Numbered from the stretch's first letter, positions 1 through 7,838 are shown. The stretch: DNA of 64,000 bases from Sphingomonas sp. ID1715 (GCF_013044515.1 NZ_JABEPR010000006.1:1-64000), one strand, 5' to 3'. Notes: a model not told the origin generated them from the sequence alone. Made by a program: numbers and translations.

Positions 1-123
1 GGCGAGTGGCCGACTGTCTTCGGCGACCCCAAGATGACCACCGCGCTGCTCGACCGCATTACCCACCACTGCGACATCGTCGAGACCGGCAACGACAGCT
101 GGCGCTTCAAACACCGCAGCTGA
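1..123 (+). CDS. istB: IstB-like ATP-binding helper of IS21 transposition, C-terminal fragment
   Basis: The open frame from base 1 encodes 40 residues and stops at TGA 121-123. It contains [20 protein letters not shown] and ends SWRFKHRS, the typical C-terminus of IstB proteins (tail after the AAA+ core, ALLDRITH...R-FKxRS). IstB is the ATP-dependent helper that IS21 transposase IstA needs for target capture. Only the tail is in this window, so Walker motifs and completeness cannot be judged. Confidence 0.85.
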   Translation, partial: GEWPTVFGDPKMTTALLDRITHHCDIVETGNDSWRFKHRS

Positions 124-245
124 CGCCCGAGGCACCCGGCAGAGAACGCTTCGCGCTGGTTGCGCCTCCGGTCGGGCTACGCCCGCCCTACGCCGCAACC
201 AGCGCGAACGGCGCGCCCGTCATACCTGTCACGCTGCTCGACGAA

Positions 246-297
246 GGGGGTCTCTTTTGGACGCCGATAGGGGGTCCTTTTTGGACGCCGATTGACA
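246..297. repeat. IS21 right-end internal repeats
   Basis: Two near-identical 23-bp units at 246-268 and 270-292 share GGGGGTC and TTTTGGACGCCGAT and differ at only two positions. They are followed by TGACA at 293-297. Such tandem terminal repeats are transposase-binding sites in IS21-family elements. Confidence 0.8.
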
Positions 298-569
298 GGA
301 TCAGCGAGCACCCGGAATTCCTCGCTGTCCTGGTAGCGTCGGATCAGCCACCGGAAGCTGCGACGGTCGAGCGGAGCCGGCGCGAGCTCACCGCGCTCCA
401 CCCTTGCGAGCAGTTCCTCATATTTCGCCACGAACTTGGGCTGTCTGGGCTGGTCCTCGATGCTCAAGCCGCGCGTGTGCGGCATGGCGATGTCGCCGGT
501 GAGCGCATGCCGGAAGCGCCAGTAGCGGCCCTTGGCAAGATAGGTGTAGCGAAGGTCAGCGTCGGCCAC
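298..569 (-). pseudogene. Tyrosine-recombinase-like integrase, N-terminal remnant cut by IS21
   Basis: The frame starts at GTG 569 (MADADLRYTYLAKGRYWRFR when read as Met) with GGAGAG six bases upstream. It runs about 90 residues to the IS21 junction at 298/297. The residues resemble an arm-binding and core-binding N-terminus of phage-type integrases: an LxKGRYWRFRH start, then PKFVAKYEELLARVERGE and SFRWLIRRYQDSEEFRVL. The catalytic domain with the R-H-R-Y residues is absent, so this copy cannot be active. It overlaps the upstream HTH gene by 14 bp, which suggests translational coupling as in xis-int pairs. The family call is from general appearance only. Confidence 0.6.
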
Positions 570-861
570 GGCGTCTCTCCAGAAACCTGCGTTCGACCTC
601 CTTCGCTTCCTCTTCTCTCTGCAGGGGACTGAGCGGCTGGCCGCCAAGGCTGTCCGCCCATCGATCCAGGTCATGTCGGTCGTAAAGCACGCTCCGTCCA
701 TCGCGCTTGGGGGAGGGGCCCCGGTCCCGGATCGTCGATACGCTCCGGGAGAGATAGGCCGCGGCCAGTTCGATCGGCATCAGGCGCGGCCAGTCTGGCA
801 GCAGCACCGTGCGTGCGCGATGACGCGCTGTCAGCAATGCGCAATTTGGGTCTGATTGCAT
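556..861 (-). CDS. AlpA/excisionase-like HTH protein
   Basis: 101 residues. The segment from about residue 27 (RLMPIELAAAYLSRSVSTIR, then the RSVLYDRHDLDRWADSL region) matches the pattern of MerR-like/AlpA excisionase HTH proteins: a helix-turn-helix followed by a YDRxDLDRW wing. The ATG at 861 lacks a strong Shine-Dalgarno, so a downstream start is possible. The gene sits directly upstream of, and overlaps, the disrupted integrase. Its likely role is recombination directionality or regulation of the integrase. A specific excisionase function is inference. Confidence 0.65.
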   Translation of the reverse strand: MQSDPNCALLTARHRARTVLLPDWPRLMPIELAAAYLSRSVSTIRDRGPSPKRDGRSVLYDRHDLDRWADSLGGQPLSPLQREEEAKEVERRFLERRRGRR

Positions 862-952
862 GGGAATCTCGGAAAGGCCTCGGCCTTGTTCGGTGTGCCC
901 TTCCTCCCATCAGCAGGCGTCTCGTCCTGCCCATTCCCCTACATTTTGCCGC

Positions 953-1423
953 TCAGCGTTGCGGCTCGAATTCCCCGAGCTTCTGCTCCCGCTCGATAAG
1001 CTCCTGAATGTGGTGATTGATACGCTGGGCGACGAACCGCGCGGCATGCTGGCCCCAGCGCGGATTCACCCTCTCAATATCGTCGCCAAGCTCGGACCTG
1101 AGTGTTTCAGGCAGAGCCTCGATGAGCGCCTCGAAGAAGGCGGATAGGCCTGAGTCAGACCATTCGATGGCGAGATCCGAGCGATCGAACAGCGCCAGGG
1201 TCAGCGCCCCCCTCGCCGGTACTTCGGCCGCGGCGAGGAGCCGCATCGCCTCGTCAAATCTGACGGCGCGCTTGCCCAGAAGGGTACGGCTCAGTTGATC
1301 CTTGCTGAGTCCCGACCGGGCGGTGAGCTCCCGCTGCGAGAGTCTCGAGCGCGTGATCAGCTTCGAAACGACAACTCCAAGCGGCACCGATTTGCCGGCG
1401 GCCGAGAGGCTCGACACATCCAT
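953..1423 (-). CDS. XRE-family HTH transcriptional regulator
   Basis: 156 residues with ATG at 1423 and an AGGAGGTGAG ribosome site about 11 bases upstream. Residues 18-55 (LGVVVSKLITRSRLSQRELT, SGLSKDQLSRTLLGKRAV) form a Cro/C1-type helix-turn-helix. The C-terminal part is helical and charged with no recognisable enzyme domain. It is transcribed toward the excisionase-like and integrase genes and may control them. An imperfect GTTC-N7-GTTT repeat lies at 1477-1491, upstream of the start. Target genes are unknown. Confidence 0.7.
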   Translation of the reverse strand: MDVSSLSAAGKSVPLGVVVSKLITRSRLSQRELTARSGLSKDQLSRTLLGKRAVRFDEAMRLLAAAEVPARGALTLALFDRSDLAIEWSDSGLSAFFEALIEALPETLRSELGDDIERVNPRWGQHAARFVAQRINHHIQELIEREQKLGEFEPQR

Positions 1424-1810
1424 ATCTACTCACCTCCTGAAGGCTCGACCATGTATTCGGTCCACAAGCCATAGGAAAACAAAACAAGAACATTCTATCG
1501 CAATGGCGCAGATCGGCAATCGGGAGTCGATCTCATTATGAAGGCTAATCGCCCTCTGGCTCGGGGCGGCTAAGAAGACGCGAAGGCGTTCGCGGCCTTT
1601 GCGAACCGGCGCGCTCCCGCTTCACTGGAACACGCGCGGAATAGGAAGCTTCCTCTCTGAAACCGCGAGACTCCGAAGCAGGATCACTCACCTGGCAAGC
1701 TTCGGCCACGACGCCTGCTCCGATCTCAAGGGTCCGACTTATGCTCGTATGGACGGCATCATCGAAGGAGGCGCGTGGCGGTCCCCGTGAGATGCGCTTA
1801 GCAGCGGCGC
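1424..1810. other. Gene-free stretch of about 390 bp
   Basis: Apart from the upstream region of the XRE gene, including a short A-rich stretch at 1476-1491, I see no convincing ORF, RNA gene or repeat. Short open frames here lack ribosome sites and family resemblance. Confidence 0.5.
1477..1491 (-). promoter_or_regulatory. Near-match LexA-type box upstream of XRE gene
   Basis: On the minus strand the sequence reads GTTC-TTGTTTT-GTTT, one mismatch from GTTC-N7-GTTC. It lies about 55 bp upstream of the XRE start. The T-rich spacer beginning and ending in T matches the perfect boxes elsewhere in this window. Single mismatches are weak evidence on their own. Confidence 0.3.
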
Positions 1811-2170
1811 ATGAGCGCCTCTGAGGTCATTGCCGCCGCGGAGCGTGTCACCCGCCGTTTCCGGGCCAAGACCCTGTACGCGGGCGGTGCTCGCACTTCT
1901 GTCTATCTCGTGCTGCTGCATGACGCCCGGAGAGGTGGGCGCTGGGGCCTCTATGTCGGGCAGACCGCTCGTGATCCGGACGAGCGGTTCGACCAGCATA
2001 AGGCTGGGTACAAGGCGAGCGGCGCCGTGCGGCGGTTCGGAGTGCAACTCCTCCCGTCGCTTGTCTCCCATCTCAATCCGATGAGTGGCTGGGAGGCGGT
2101 CGAGGTCGAAGCCGCGCTTGCCGACGCGCTCCGGCAGGCCGGCATTGGGTGGATTGAGGGCGGTCACTGA
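1811..2170 (+). CDS. GIY-YIG-like nuclease-fold protein
   Basis: 119 residues. The segment SVYLVLLHDARRGGRWGLYV, followed by GQT and ERFDQHKAGYKASG, resembles the GIY-YIG fold (hY-hV-GhYVGQT, then an R/H-containing helix). The core is present, but the catalytic Glu near the C-terminus is not clearly identifiable. It could be a small standalone endonuclease or a degenerate relative. The start has only a weak ribosome site. The following small gene overlaps or abuts its 3' end. Confidence 0.6.
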   Translation: MSASEVIAAAERVTRRFRAKTLYAGGARTSVYLVLLHDARRGGRWGLYVGQTARDPDERFDQHKAGYKASGAVRRFGVQLLPSLVSHLNPMSGWEAVEVEAALADALRQAGIGWIEGGH

Positions 2171-2411
2171 TGCCGAACCGACCTTTGTGCTTGCACCCCC
2201 ACCGGTTCGGCGCTTCTGGGCGCGTATGGCCAGTGATCTGAGTTCTATCCTGACGGCGGTTCTCGATCAGGCGCCTGATTGGGTCAGGACGGAGTTCGCT
2301 TCGAAAGATGCGATCCTTCGCCAGCGGGCAGCCGAGACGCTGTCGGCTATGCTTGCCGCGGCGCTCGTCAAGGCACCGCACCTCACGTTTGAACCGCCGG
2401 TCGAGAACTGA
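2154..2411 (+). CDS. Small hypothetical protein, DUF6771-like
   Basis: About 85 residues if started at TTG 2154; GTG 2187 or ATG 2226 are alternatives. The core, MASDLSSILTAVLDQAPDWV followed by SKDAILRQRAAETLSAML, resembles small alpha-helical sphingomonad proteins I remember as DUF6771 (APxWVRxxLASKDxxxRxRAAETLA). No catalytic motif is visible. It overlaps the GIY-YIG-like gene and is probably co-transcribed. The function is unknown and the family assignment is from memory. Confidence 0.5.
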   Translation: MRAVTDAEPTFVLAPPPVRRFWARMASDLSSILTAVLDQAPDWVRTEFASKDAILRQRAAETLSAMLAAALVKAPHLTFEPPVEN

Positions 2412-2902
2412 AGCGGATGCGAGAAGCTGAGGCGCCGGCCCGGCCTGCGATCGGCGGCTCCAGGCGGTGACCGCGCAAGCACCGGTGCTCGATGCCGGCA
2501 TAGCTCAATGCTTCAGAGCAGCCGCGTCGCTTATGAGCTTCGCTGGAAGGGCTGTTTATGCAGACGGTCTCGGCGCGTGCCACGCTGTCGGCGCCGGGTC
2601 AGGTCTCTAGAAACTGGCGCCACAAGGCTCGCCCGGACGGGCGCGACTCGGCCCGGCATCATAGGGAGAGCCGCTATCGCTCTCTCAATCGCGAAACACG
2701 CGAAACGCCCGGCATCTGTTCGGTATTTCATCAGCGTGGCGGCGAAGGCCTCGCTGCAAATGCGATCGGTGACGCACCAGCCACGCCAGCTCCGGCAATC
2801 CGTTCTTTATTCGTTCCTATTGGTTGAGGCGCCGAGCCGATCGGGTTCCAAGTCTTCGAAGCGATCCATGGCGGGTCGCATCGAAAGCTTGGAGACAAGA
2901 GA
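2412..2902. other. Gene-free region upstream of the secretion operon
   Basis: About 490 bp without a convincing gene. Several overlapping short frames exist but are arginine-rich and look like chance frames. The stretch holds the perfect GTTC-N7-GTTC repeat at 2802-2816 and, presumably, the promoter of the secretion operon. Confidence 0.5.
2802..2816 (+). promoter_or_regulatory. GTTC-N7-GTTC box upstream of the T4SS operon
   Basis: GTTC-TTTATTC-GTTC is a perfect copy of the alphaproteobacterial LexA-type direct repeat, 86 bp before the traA start. Its T-rich spacer resembles three other perfect boxes in the window (42232, 57467, 58737). Binding by the S24 repressor at 58777 or by host LexA is inference. 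Confidence 0.6.
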
Positions 2903-3223
2903 ATGTACGTTTCTGCTCGGGTGCGCGGGCTGTTGAACAGCCGTGCGGGCGATTACCTGCTGGCCGGCCTCGCGGCCGCCGCGGTGGCGACGGCAGCCCA
3001 TGCGGGCGCGGACGCGACCTTCGCCCCGGCGCTCACCAAGTTCACCGATTTCCTCGAGGGCTCGGGTGGCAAGATCATCGCCGTCCTCAGCCTGGCGGGC
3101 GGCATCATTGGCATGGCGTCGGGCCGGTTCAGCCTCGGCCAGGTCGCGTTGCCGGTCGGCGTCGGCATCGGCGTCGGCACCGGCGTGCCGATCGTCACCT
3201 CCACCGTCACCGCGCTCATCTGA
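2903..3223 (+). CDS. traA: TraA-like conjugative pilin precursor
   Basis: 106 residues with GGAGACAAGAGA directly before ATG 2903. The N-terminus is basic, followed by a hydrophobic signal segment (about 17-34, ending AHA, probable cleavage after residue 34). Two hydrophobic stretches (about 57-74 and 80-106) are separated by a short polar loop. This is the layout of F-type and VirB2-type pilins: small, two transmembrane helices, first gene of the operon. The gene order L-E-K-B downstream makes pilin the natural call. There is little sequence identity to judge by. Confidence 0.8.
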   Translation: MYVSARVRGLLNSRAGDYLLAGLAAAAVATAAHAGADATFAPALTKFTDFLEGSGGKIIAVLSLAGGIIGMASGRFSLGQVALPVGVGIGVGTGVPIVTSTVTALI

Positions 3224-3254
3224 GCGCCTGGTGAGGGAGGGCGGAGCGACGATC

Positions 3255-3542
3255 ATGACCGACAGATATTTCGTGCCCCGGCGGCTCGACGATCCCGAGC
3301 TCATCGGCCTTTGGACCCTTGATGAATTCATGGGGCTGGCGATCCCGTTCGCCTGGGGCATTCTTTCCCAGCATATCCTTTTGGGCGTCCTTTTCTCCTT
3401 CGGGGCGTGGTGGGTGCTGCGCAAGGCAAAGGCCGGTCGCGCCAGCTCCTGGGTGGTGCATGCCGCCTATTGGTATCTGGGGGAGAGCTTTGTCCGTCTG
3501 AAGGTCACTCCGCCCTCTCATTGCCGCCTGCTGGCCGGGTGA
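3255..3542 (+). CDS. traL: TraL pilus assembly protein
   Basis: 95 residues from ATG 3255, with a GGAG site nine bases upstream. The start, MTDRYFVPRRLDDPELIGLW, is the TraL signature (basic YxxPRxLDxP N-terminus). A hydrophobic segment (about 29-52) and a C-terminus with YWYLGE follow. TraL is a small inner-membrane component of F-type pilus assembly, with a VirB3-like role next to the VirB4-type ATPase TraC. Position between TraA and TraE is canonical. Confidence 0.85.
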   Translation: MTDRYFVPRRLDDPELIGLWTLDEFMGLAIPFAWGILSQHILLGVLFSFGAWWVLRKAKAGRASSWVVHAAYWYLGESFVRLKVTPPSHCRLLAG

Positions 3543-3552
3543 GGAGGCACCT

Positions 3553-4119
3553 ATGCTTGCCGACATCGCGCATCAGCGCGGCCAGGCGCTGCTCAGGCAG
3601 CGAAGGCTCCTCCTGATTGCGCTCGCGTCATCCTTCCTGGTCAATGTGGGCGGGCTGCTGGCGCTGTCGTCCAAGGACCGGGAGGTCATCCTGCAGCCGA
3701 TCACGACGCGACCGCTCAGCATCACATCGTCCGGGGTGAGCGCCGATTATCTCGAGCTCGTCACCCGTGACGTTGCCCTGCTGCTGCTCAACCGGTCGCC
3801 GGCAGGGCTCGACTATTGGATGGAGCAGATCCTCAAGGTCGCGCATCCGGCCGCCTACGGCACGCTCAGGGCTGAGCTGGTCAAGATCGTGACCGAGCAG
3901 CGCGGGTCCGATCTCGCCCAGGCCTTCATGATCACGGGAATGACGATCGATCCCAAGCGCCTCGTCTCGGAGGTCGAGGGCGAGCTCAAGACCTTTGTCG
4001 GCGGCCAGGTGATTGCCAGCGAGAGGAAGCGGTTCCGATTTGGCTGGCGCTACACCGGCCTCAACCTTGCGCTGACCAGCTTCGCACTGGTCAGCAAGCC
4101 CGAGGACCTCTCCAAATGA
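3553..4119 (+). CDS. traE: TraE conjugation channel protein (VirB8-like role)
   Basis: 188 residues with GAGGAGGCACCT before ATG 3553. There is one N-terminal membrane anchor (about 21-41, LLLIALASSFLVNVGGLLAL) and a periplasmic domain ending in KRFRFGWRYTGLNLALTSFA, which fits the TraE family of about 190 residues. It overlaps traK by 4 bp (ATGA), indicating translational coupling. It bridges the inner membrane and the periplasmic core of the F-type channel. Confidence 0.85.
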   Translation: MLADIAHQRGQALLRQRRLLLIALASSFLVNVGGLLALSSKDREVILQPITTRPLSITSSGVSADYLELVTRDVALLLLNRSPAGLDYWMEQILKVAHPAAYGTLRAELVKIVTEQRGSDLAQAFMITGMTIDPKRLVSEVEGELKTFVGGQVIASERKRFRFGWRYTGLNLALTSFALVSKPEDLSK

Positions 4120-4925
4120 TCACTGCACTTTGCCTGGTCGGGCTCGGCGCGACGTCGCTTGCGCTTGGCAGCGCGCGGCAGGCCGATACCCTGTTGAGGC
4201 CGCTCGGGGCCGCGCTGCTCGCCGCTGGAGCGGTGCTCGCCGCCGGTCCGGCGCTGGCCGACGAGCATGTCCAGGCCGTGGACAATGGTCAGGTCGCCTG
4301 CGCGCTTTCGTCCCGCGAGCTGACGCGCGTGGCGCTGGTCGGCGACGCCTTTGCCAGCGTGAGCAAGATCACGAGCGGGTCGCCGCTCGAGGACTTCACC
4401 GTCACCAACGAGCCGGTCCGGGGTGACATCTACCTGTCAGTGCCTGTGGGGTTCGTCGGCACGCGCGTGAGCTTCTTCGCGACCACGAAAAAGGGCTTTG
4501 TGTACAAGTTCGCCTGCGAACTTGGCGGGGCCGACGCCACGCAGGTGTTCGTGACCAACCCGGCGATCGCCCTCGACAAGGCAGACGCGGGCTTGCCGCC
4601 CATCGCCCCTAGAGACGAGGCGACCCGGCTCATCCAAGCGATGGCGGTCTCGGCCGTGCCCGACGGCTTTCAGATCAAGCAGCCCGCGGCGGCCGCAGTC
4701 CGGGTCGGCGAGCTCGGCATTCGGCTGATCGCTGAATATCGCGGCAACAAGCTGGTCGGGAAGACGCTCCGGATTGACAATCGCAGCGCCAGGCCGGTGA
4801 CGGTGAGGGGCACCGATATTGCGCCCTCGGGCACGCTCGCCGTCAGCATCACCGATACCGACCTTGCGAGTGGCGAGGCGACCACCGCCTATGTCGTGGG
4901 TGCAGCGGGAGAGGGGACATGGTGA
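4116..4925 (+). CDS. traK: TraK outer-membrane-associated secretin-like protein
   Basis: 269 residues, slightly longer than F TraK. An N-terminal hydrophobic signal region ends in LAAGPALADEH, so mature protein probably begins near residue 50, and the true start may lie further in than ATG 4116. The body is beta-rich, as in TraK/VirB9-type proteins that form the outer-membrane core ring with TraB and TraV. It overlaps traE by 4 bp and traB by 7 bp. Confidence 0.8.
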   Translation: MITALCLVGLGATSLALGSARQADTLLRPLGAALLAAGAVLAAGPALADEHVQAVDNGQVACALSSRELTRVALVGDAFASVSKITSGSPLEDFTVTNEPVRGDIYLSVPVGFVGTRVSFFATTKKGFVYKFACELGGADATQVFVTNPAIALDKADAGLPPIAPRDEATRLIQAMAVSAVPDGFQIKQPAAAAVRVGELGIRLIAEYRGNKLVGKTLRIDNRSARPVTVRGTDIAPSGTLAVSITDTDLASGEATTAYVVGAAGEGTW

Positions 4926-6235
4926 GCCCAGTGTCCCGAGCCCCTGAGCCGGGCAGCGCCGCGTCCGATACCGCCGCGACAGAGAATGCCCTGGGCGCGC
5001 TCAATGCGAAGACCGCCCGGCGCCAGCGCATGGTCCTGGCGGGCGGAGGCGGCACCCTGGCGCTCGCCGCGCTGTGGCTGATCTTCGGCGGTGGCGGCTC
5101 GGACCCGACGTCCGATCCCGACGCGCCGCAGCAGATCGAGACCGACGGTCTGGTCAACCGCGACCTCAGCCAGCGCGAGTTCGTCGCCATCTATGGCAAT
5201 CGCCTGGATGCGCAGGCCCGCCAGCTCAAGAGCCTCGAGGAGAGTCAGTCCAAGTCGGGCGAGCTTCAGACCCGGCTCGATGCCCTCGCCGCCGAGAACC
5301 AGGCGCTCAAAGCCGATGGCACCCGCACGATTGACGCGCTCACCCAGGAGAACCAGCTGTTGCGGACGCAGGCGACCCAAGCGGCAGCTGCCCCGCCGCC
5401 AGGCCCGCCCGTCTATGGCCCGACCGCCGGCACCGCGCAGGCGGGAGTGGGCACCGGCGCGGAGATGCCGGCGCCCATGCCCGAGCGGAGCGTGAAGACG
5501 CTGAGCTTCGTCACGATCGAAGCTGGCGTTCCGAAAGGCGGGCTCAAGGTCGCGCGCGTCCAGGCGCCAGCTATCGAGGTCGAGGACAGCCCGGACTATC
5601 TGCCGCCCAATTCCTATGCGCCGGCGCGCGTGATCGTTGGCGTTGACGCCTCTGCAGGCGTCGCGAGCCAGACCGATCCGCTTCCTGTCGTCCTCCGGAT
5701 CACCGGGCCGGCGCGATCCGTCATCCAGGACGGCAAGCTGCTTGAGACGAACATCAAAGGCTGTGTCGTGAACGGAGCGGCCCGGGGCGATCTCTCGGCC
5801 GAGAAGGTCTATGTCAAACTGCAGAAGATGACATGCGACCAGCCGGGTGGCCGCGTCGCTGTGAGCGAGGTCAAGGGCTTCATCAGCTTCGCCGGCAAGA
5901 CGGGCGTCCGCGGCCGGGTGGTTAGCCGCGAAGGGAGCCTCGTCACCCAGGCGCTGCTCGCGGGCGTGGTGGGCGGATTTGGGCGGGGCTTCTCCGCCAA
6001 TGCCAACAGCCTGTTCCAGGGGCTGGGGGCGGCTTCGGATGGCCGCCGCCGCACCTTGTCGGCCGGCGAGGTGGCCGAGGGCGGCTTCGGCCAGGGGGTC
6101 GGAGAGGCCGCCGACACCGTCTCCAAATATCTGATTGAGCGCGCCGAACAATATCAGCCCGTCATCGAGATGCCGACCGGCATCGATGTCGAGATCGTCT
6201 TTCTGGACGGCGTCTTTGTGAGGAACACCCAATGA
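4919..6235 (+). CDS. traB: TraB scaffold of the transfer channel (VirB10-like)
   Basis: 438 residues. There is a cytoplasmic N-terminus of about 35 residues, one membrane helix (GGGGTLALAALWLIFGGGG), an alpha-helical coiled-coil stretch (about 90-150), a proline-rich linker (PPPGPPVYGPT) and a C-terminal TrbI/VirB10-like beta-barrel domain with KGCVVNGAARGDLSAEKVYV. TraB spans both membranes and joins the energised inner-membrane complex to the TraK/TraV ring. It overlaps its neighbours by 7 and 4 bp. Confidence 0.9.
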   Translation: MVSPVSRAPEPGSAASDTAATENALGALNAKTARRQRMVLAGGGGTLALAALWLIFGGGGSDPTSDPDAPQQIETDGLVNRDLSQREFVAIYGNRLDAQARQLKSLEESQSKSGELQTRLDALAAENQALKADGTRTIDALTQENQLLRTQATQAAAAPPPGPPVYGPTAGTAQAGVGTGAEMPAPMPERSVKTLSFVTIEAGVPKGGLKVARVQAPAIEVEDSPDYLPPNSYAPARVIVGVDASAGVASQTDPLPVVLRITGPARSVIQDGKLLETNIKGCVVNGAARGDLSAEKVYVKLQKMTCDQPGGRVAVSEVKGFISFAGKTGVRGRVVSREGSLVTQALLAGVVGGFGRGFSANANSLFQGLGAASDGRRRTLSAGEVAEGGFGQGVGEAADTVSKYLIERAEQYQPVIEMPTGIDVEIVFLDGVFVRNTQ

Positions 6236-7110
6236 GCTGGACCCATCAGGTTGCGCGGGGACGCACGCGCCTTTCCCGTGCGCAGGGCGCGCTCTTCTGG
6301 AGCGTACTGGCCCTTGGCTCGCTCGGCGCCGGCATGGCCGCCGGTAGCGTCAGCAATCGCATCGCTGCCCAGCATGGAACCGCCACGCAAGCCATGCCTG
6401 GGCAGGTGCTCGCGGCGCTCAAGGCACGGCTGCCGCGCACCAGGATCAACACGGTCGCCTGTGACGGCCTGGGTGGGCTGTGCGAGGTGGTTGCGGGCAC
6501 CACGCTCTTCTACACCGACCGGACTGCCCGCTATCTGGTCATCGGCCGCGTCTATGACATGGAGACGCGCGCCGACCTGACCGCGACGCGGCTCCTCGCG
6601 CTCAATCCCGACCTGCTGGCCGCTGGTGGAGCGCGGCGTCAGGCAAGTGCGGACTCCCAAGAGGCGCCGGTGCGGAGGTCGCCGCGTGTCGATCTGTCGG
6701 AACTGCCCACAGGCGGCGCGATCCGCTGGGGGCCGCGCGGCGGGCCCAAGGCCGTGGTGCTGAGCGATTTCGCGTGCGGCTATTGCAAGCGCCTCACCGC
6801 CGAGCTCCAGGCGATCGGCGCAAGGGTCGAAGAGCGGCCGATCTCGATCTTCGGCGAGGCAAGCCGGGCTGCGGCCGAGCGGGTCCTGTGCGCTGCCGAC
6901 CCGGTCCGGGCGCTGCACGCGGCCTATGAGCAGCGGGAGATCCCCGCACCGCGGGCCTGCGACACCTCCGGACTGGACGCCAACGAGACCTTCGCGAAGC
7001 GCCACGGGTTGACCGGCACGCCGGTGATCATCCGCGCGGACGGCGCAGTGCTGCAGGGCTACCGCCCCGCCAAGGCGCTGCGCGCGTTTCTTGTCGGAGG
7101 CGTGGCATGA
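6232..7110 (+). CDS. DsbC-like thiol:disulfide isomerase of the transfer system
   Basis: 292 residues. There is an N-terminal membrane or signal segment (about 21-40), then a DsbC-type dimerisation domain (about 56-130, VLAALKARLPRTRINTVACD), a linker and a thioredoxin-fold domain with the CGYC active site at 182-185 and a cis-proline loop TGTPVII near residue 261. F-type systems often carry such a protein (TrbB/DsbC role) to fold the cysteine-rich TraU, TraN and TraH. Overlaps with traB and traV by 4 bp place it firmly in the operon. Confidence 0.85.
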   Translation: MSWTHQVARGRTRLSRAQGALFWSVLALGSLGAGMAAGSVSNRIAAQHGTATQAMPGQVLAALKARLPRTRINTVACDGLGGLCEVVAGTTLFYTDRTARYLVIGRVYDMETRADLTATRLLALNPDLLAAGGARRQASADSQEAPVRRSPRVDLSELPTGGAIRWGPRGGPKAVVLSDFACGYCKRLTAELQAIGARVEERPISIFGEASRAAAERVLCAADPVRALHAAYEQREIPAPRACDTSGLDANETFAKRHGLTGTPVIIRADGAVLQGYRPAKALRAFLVGGVA

Positions 7111-7838
7111 CCCGGCGCCGTCTCCTGATCGCCGCCGCCTCCTCGCTCCTGGCCGGATGCGCGACGCTTGGCAGCACAGTCAAAGGCAGCTTCGACTGCC
7201 GTGCGCCCGAGGGCAGCTGCGCGCCGACCTCCGCCATCGACGCGACGGTGGCCGCGGCCGAGGCGAGGGCCGACACGCTGACCCGGCCCCGATCGTCCGG
7301 CAGCGGTGTACCCCGGCCGGCGCGCACGGGAGAGCGGACAGTCACCATCCACTTTCCAGCCTTTATCGACGCGCGCGGAGTCCTCCACGAGGAGGCGGTC
7401 GCGCATGCCGTGGTCGAAGGACCCGCTTGGGCGATCTCGCCCAATCCCCATGCTCGCTTCTCGCGCAGTCCCGCCCCTTCCTCCCTGCGCGAGGCCGTCG
7501 CCGGAGCATCCGCTCCGGCGATCGAGGGGCTTGAGTCGCTCCCCGCTCAAGCCCCTCACCCCATCTCAACCGGGCACCCTGCGGACGTTCCTGGCCAGGC
7601 AGCCTTGGATGCGGCGCGCGCGGGGCACCGGATCGGGGAAAGGGCGGTCGCAGTGCCGCGAGCACCGCGGCGAGCCCGCATCCCGCAGGTCGTGCCGGGG
7701 GCAAAATCGCACAGGCCTGAGAGCGAGCCGCAACCAAGCCAGCCGGTCCCGAACGGTGCGACCAGTCAGCCGCGAGCCGACGCGCTCGATCTGAGCGAGT
7801 TCCTGACGGTGACGCCCGCCACGGGAGAGCCGCGATGA
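7107..7838 (+). CDS. traV: TraV outer-membrane lipoprotein
   Basis: 243 residues, longer than F TraV (about 170). The lipobox LLAGC places the lipidated cysteine at residue 18. The following segment, GSFDCRAPEGSCAPTSAI, carries the two conserved cysteines of TraV. The C-terminal half is low-complexity, rich in Pro, Ala and Arg, and poorly conserved. TraV anchors the TraK-TraB core complex in the outer membrane. It overlaps traC by 4 bp. Confidence 0.85.
   Translation: MTRRRLLIAAASSLLAGCATLGSTVKGSFDCRAPEGSCAPTSAIDATVAAAEARADTLTRPRSSGSGVPRPARTGERTVTIHFPAFIDARGVLHEEAVAHAVVEGPAWAISPNPHARFSRSPAPSSLREAVAGASAPAIEGLESLPAQAPHPISTGHPADVPGQAALDAARAGHRIGERAVAVPRAPRRARIPQVVPGAKSHRPESEPQPSQPVPNGATSQPRADALDLSEFLTVTPATGEPR

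Larger units (their letters stand above)
1..297 (+). mobile_element. IS21-family insertion sequence, 3' end only
   Basis: The C-terminal end of an IstB-like helper ATPase is followed by two copies of a 23-bp repeat ending in GGACGCCGAT and by a final TGACA at 293-297. Multiple internal repeats near a terminus ending in CA are typical of IS21-family ends. The rest of the element lies beyond the left edge, so its target duplication cannot be checked. It interrupts an integrase gene on the minus strand, whose reading frame runs into the IS end at 297/298. Confidence 0.85.

Noticed and set aside
2508-2936. Arginine-rich open frames upstream of traA
   Set aside because: Overlapping frames on both strands with random-looking composition, running across the control box and the traA start.
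4889-6232. Long minus-strand open frame antisense to traB
   Set aside because: No ribosome site or domain; the plus-strand TraB call is strong.
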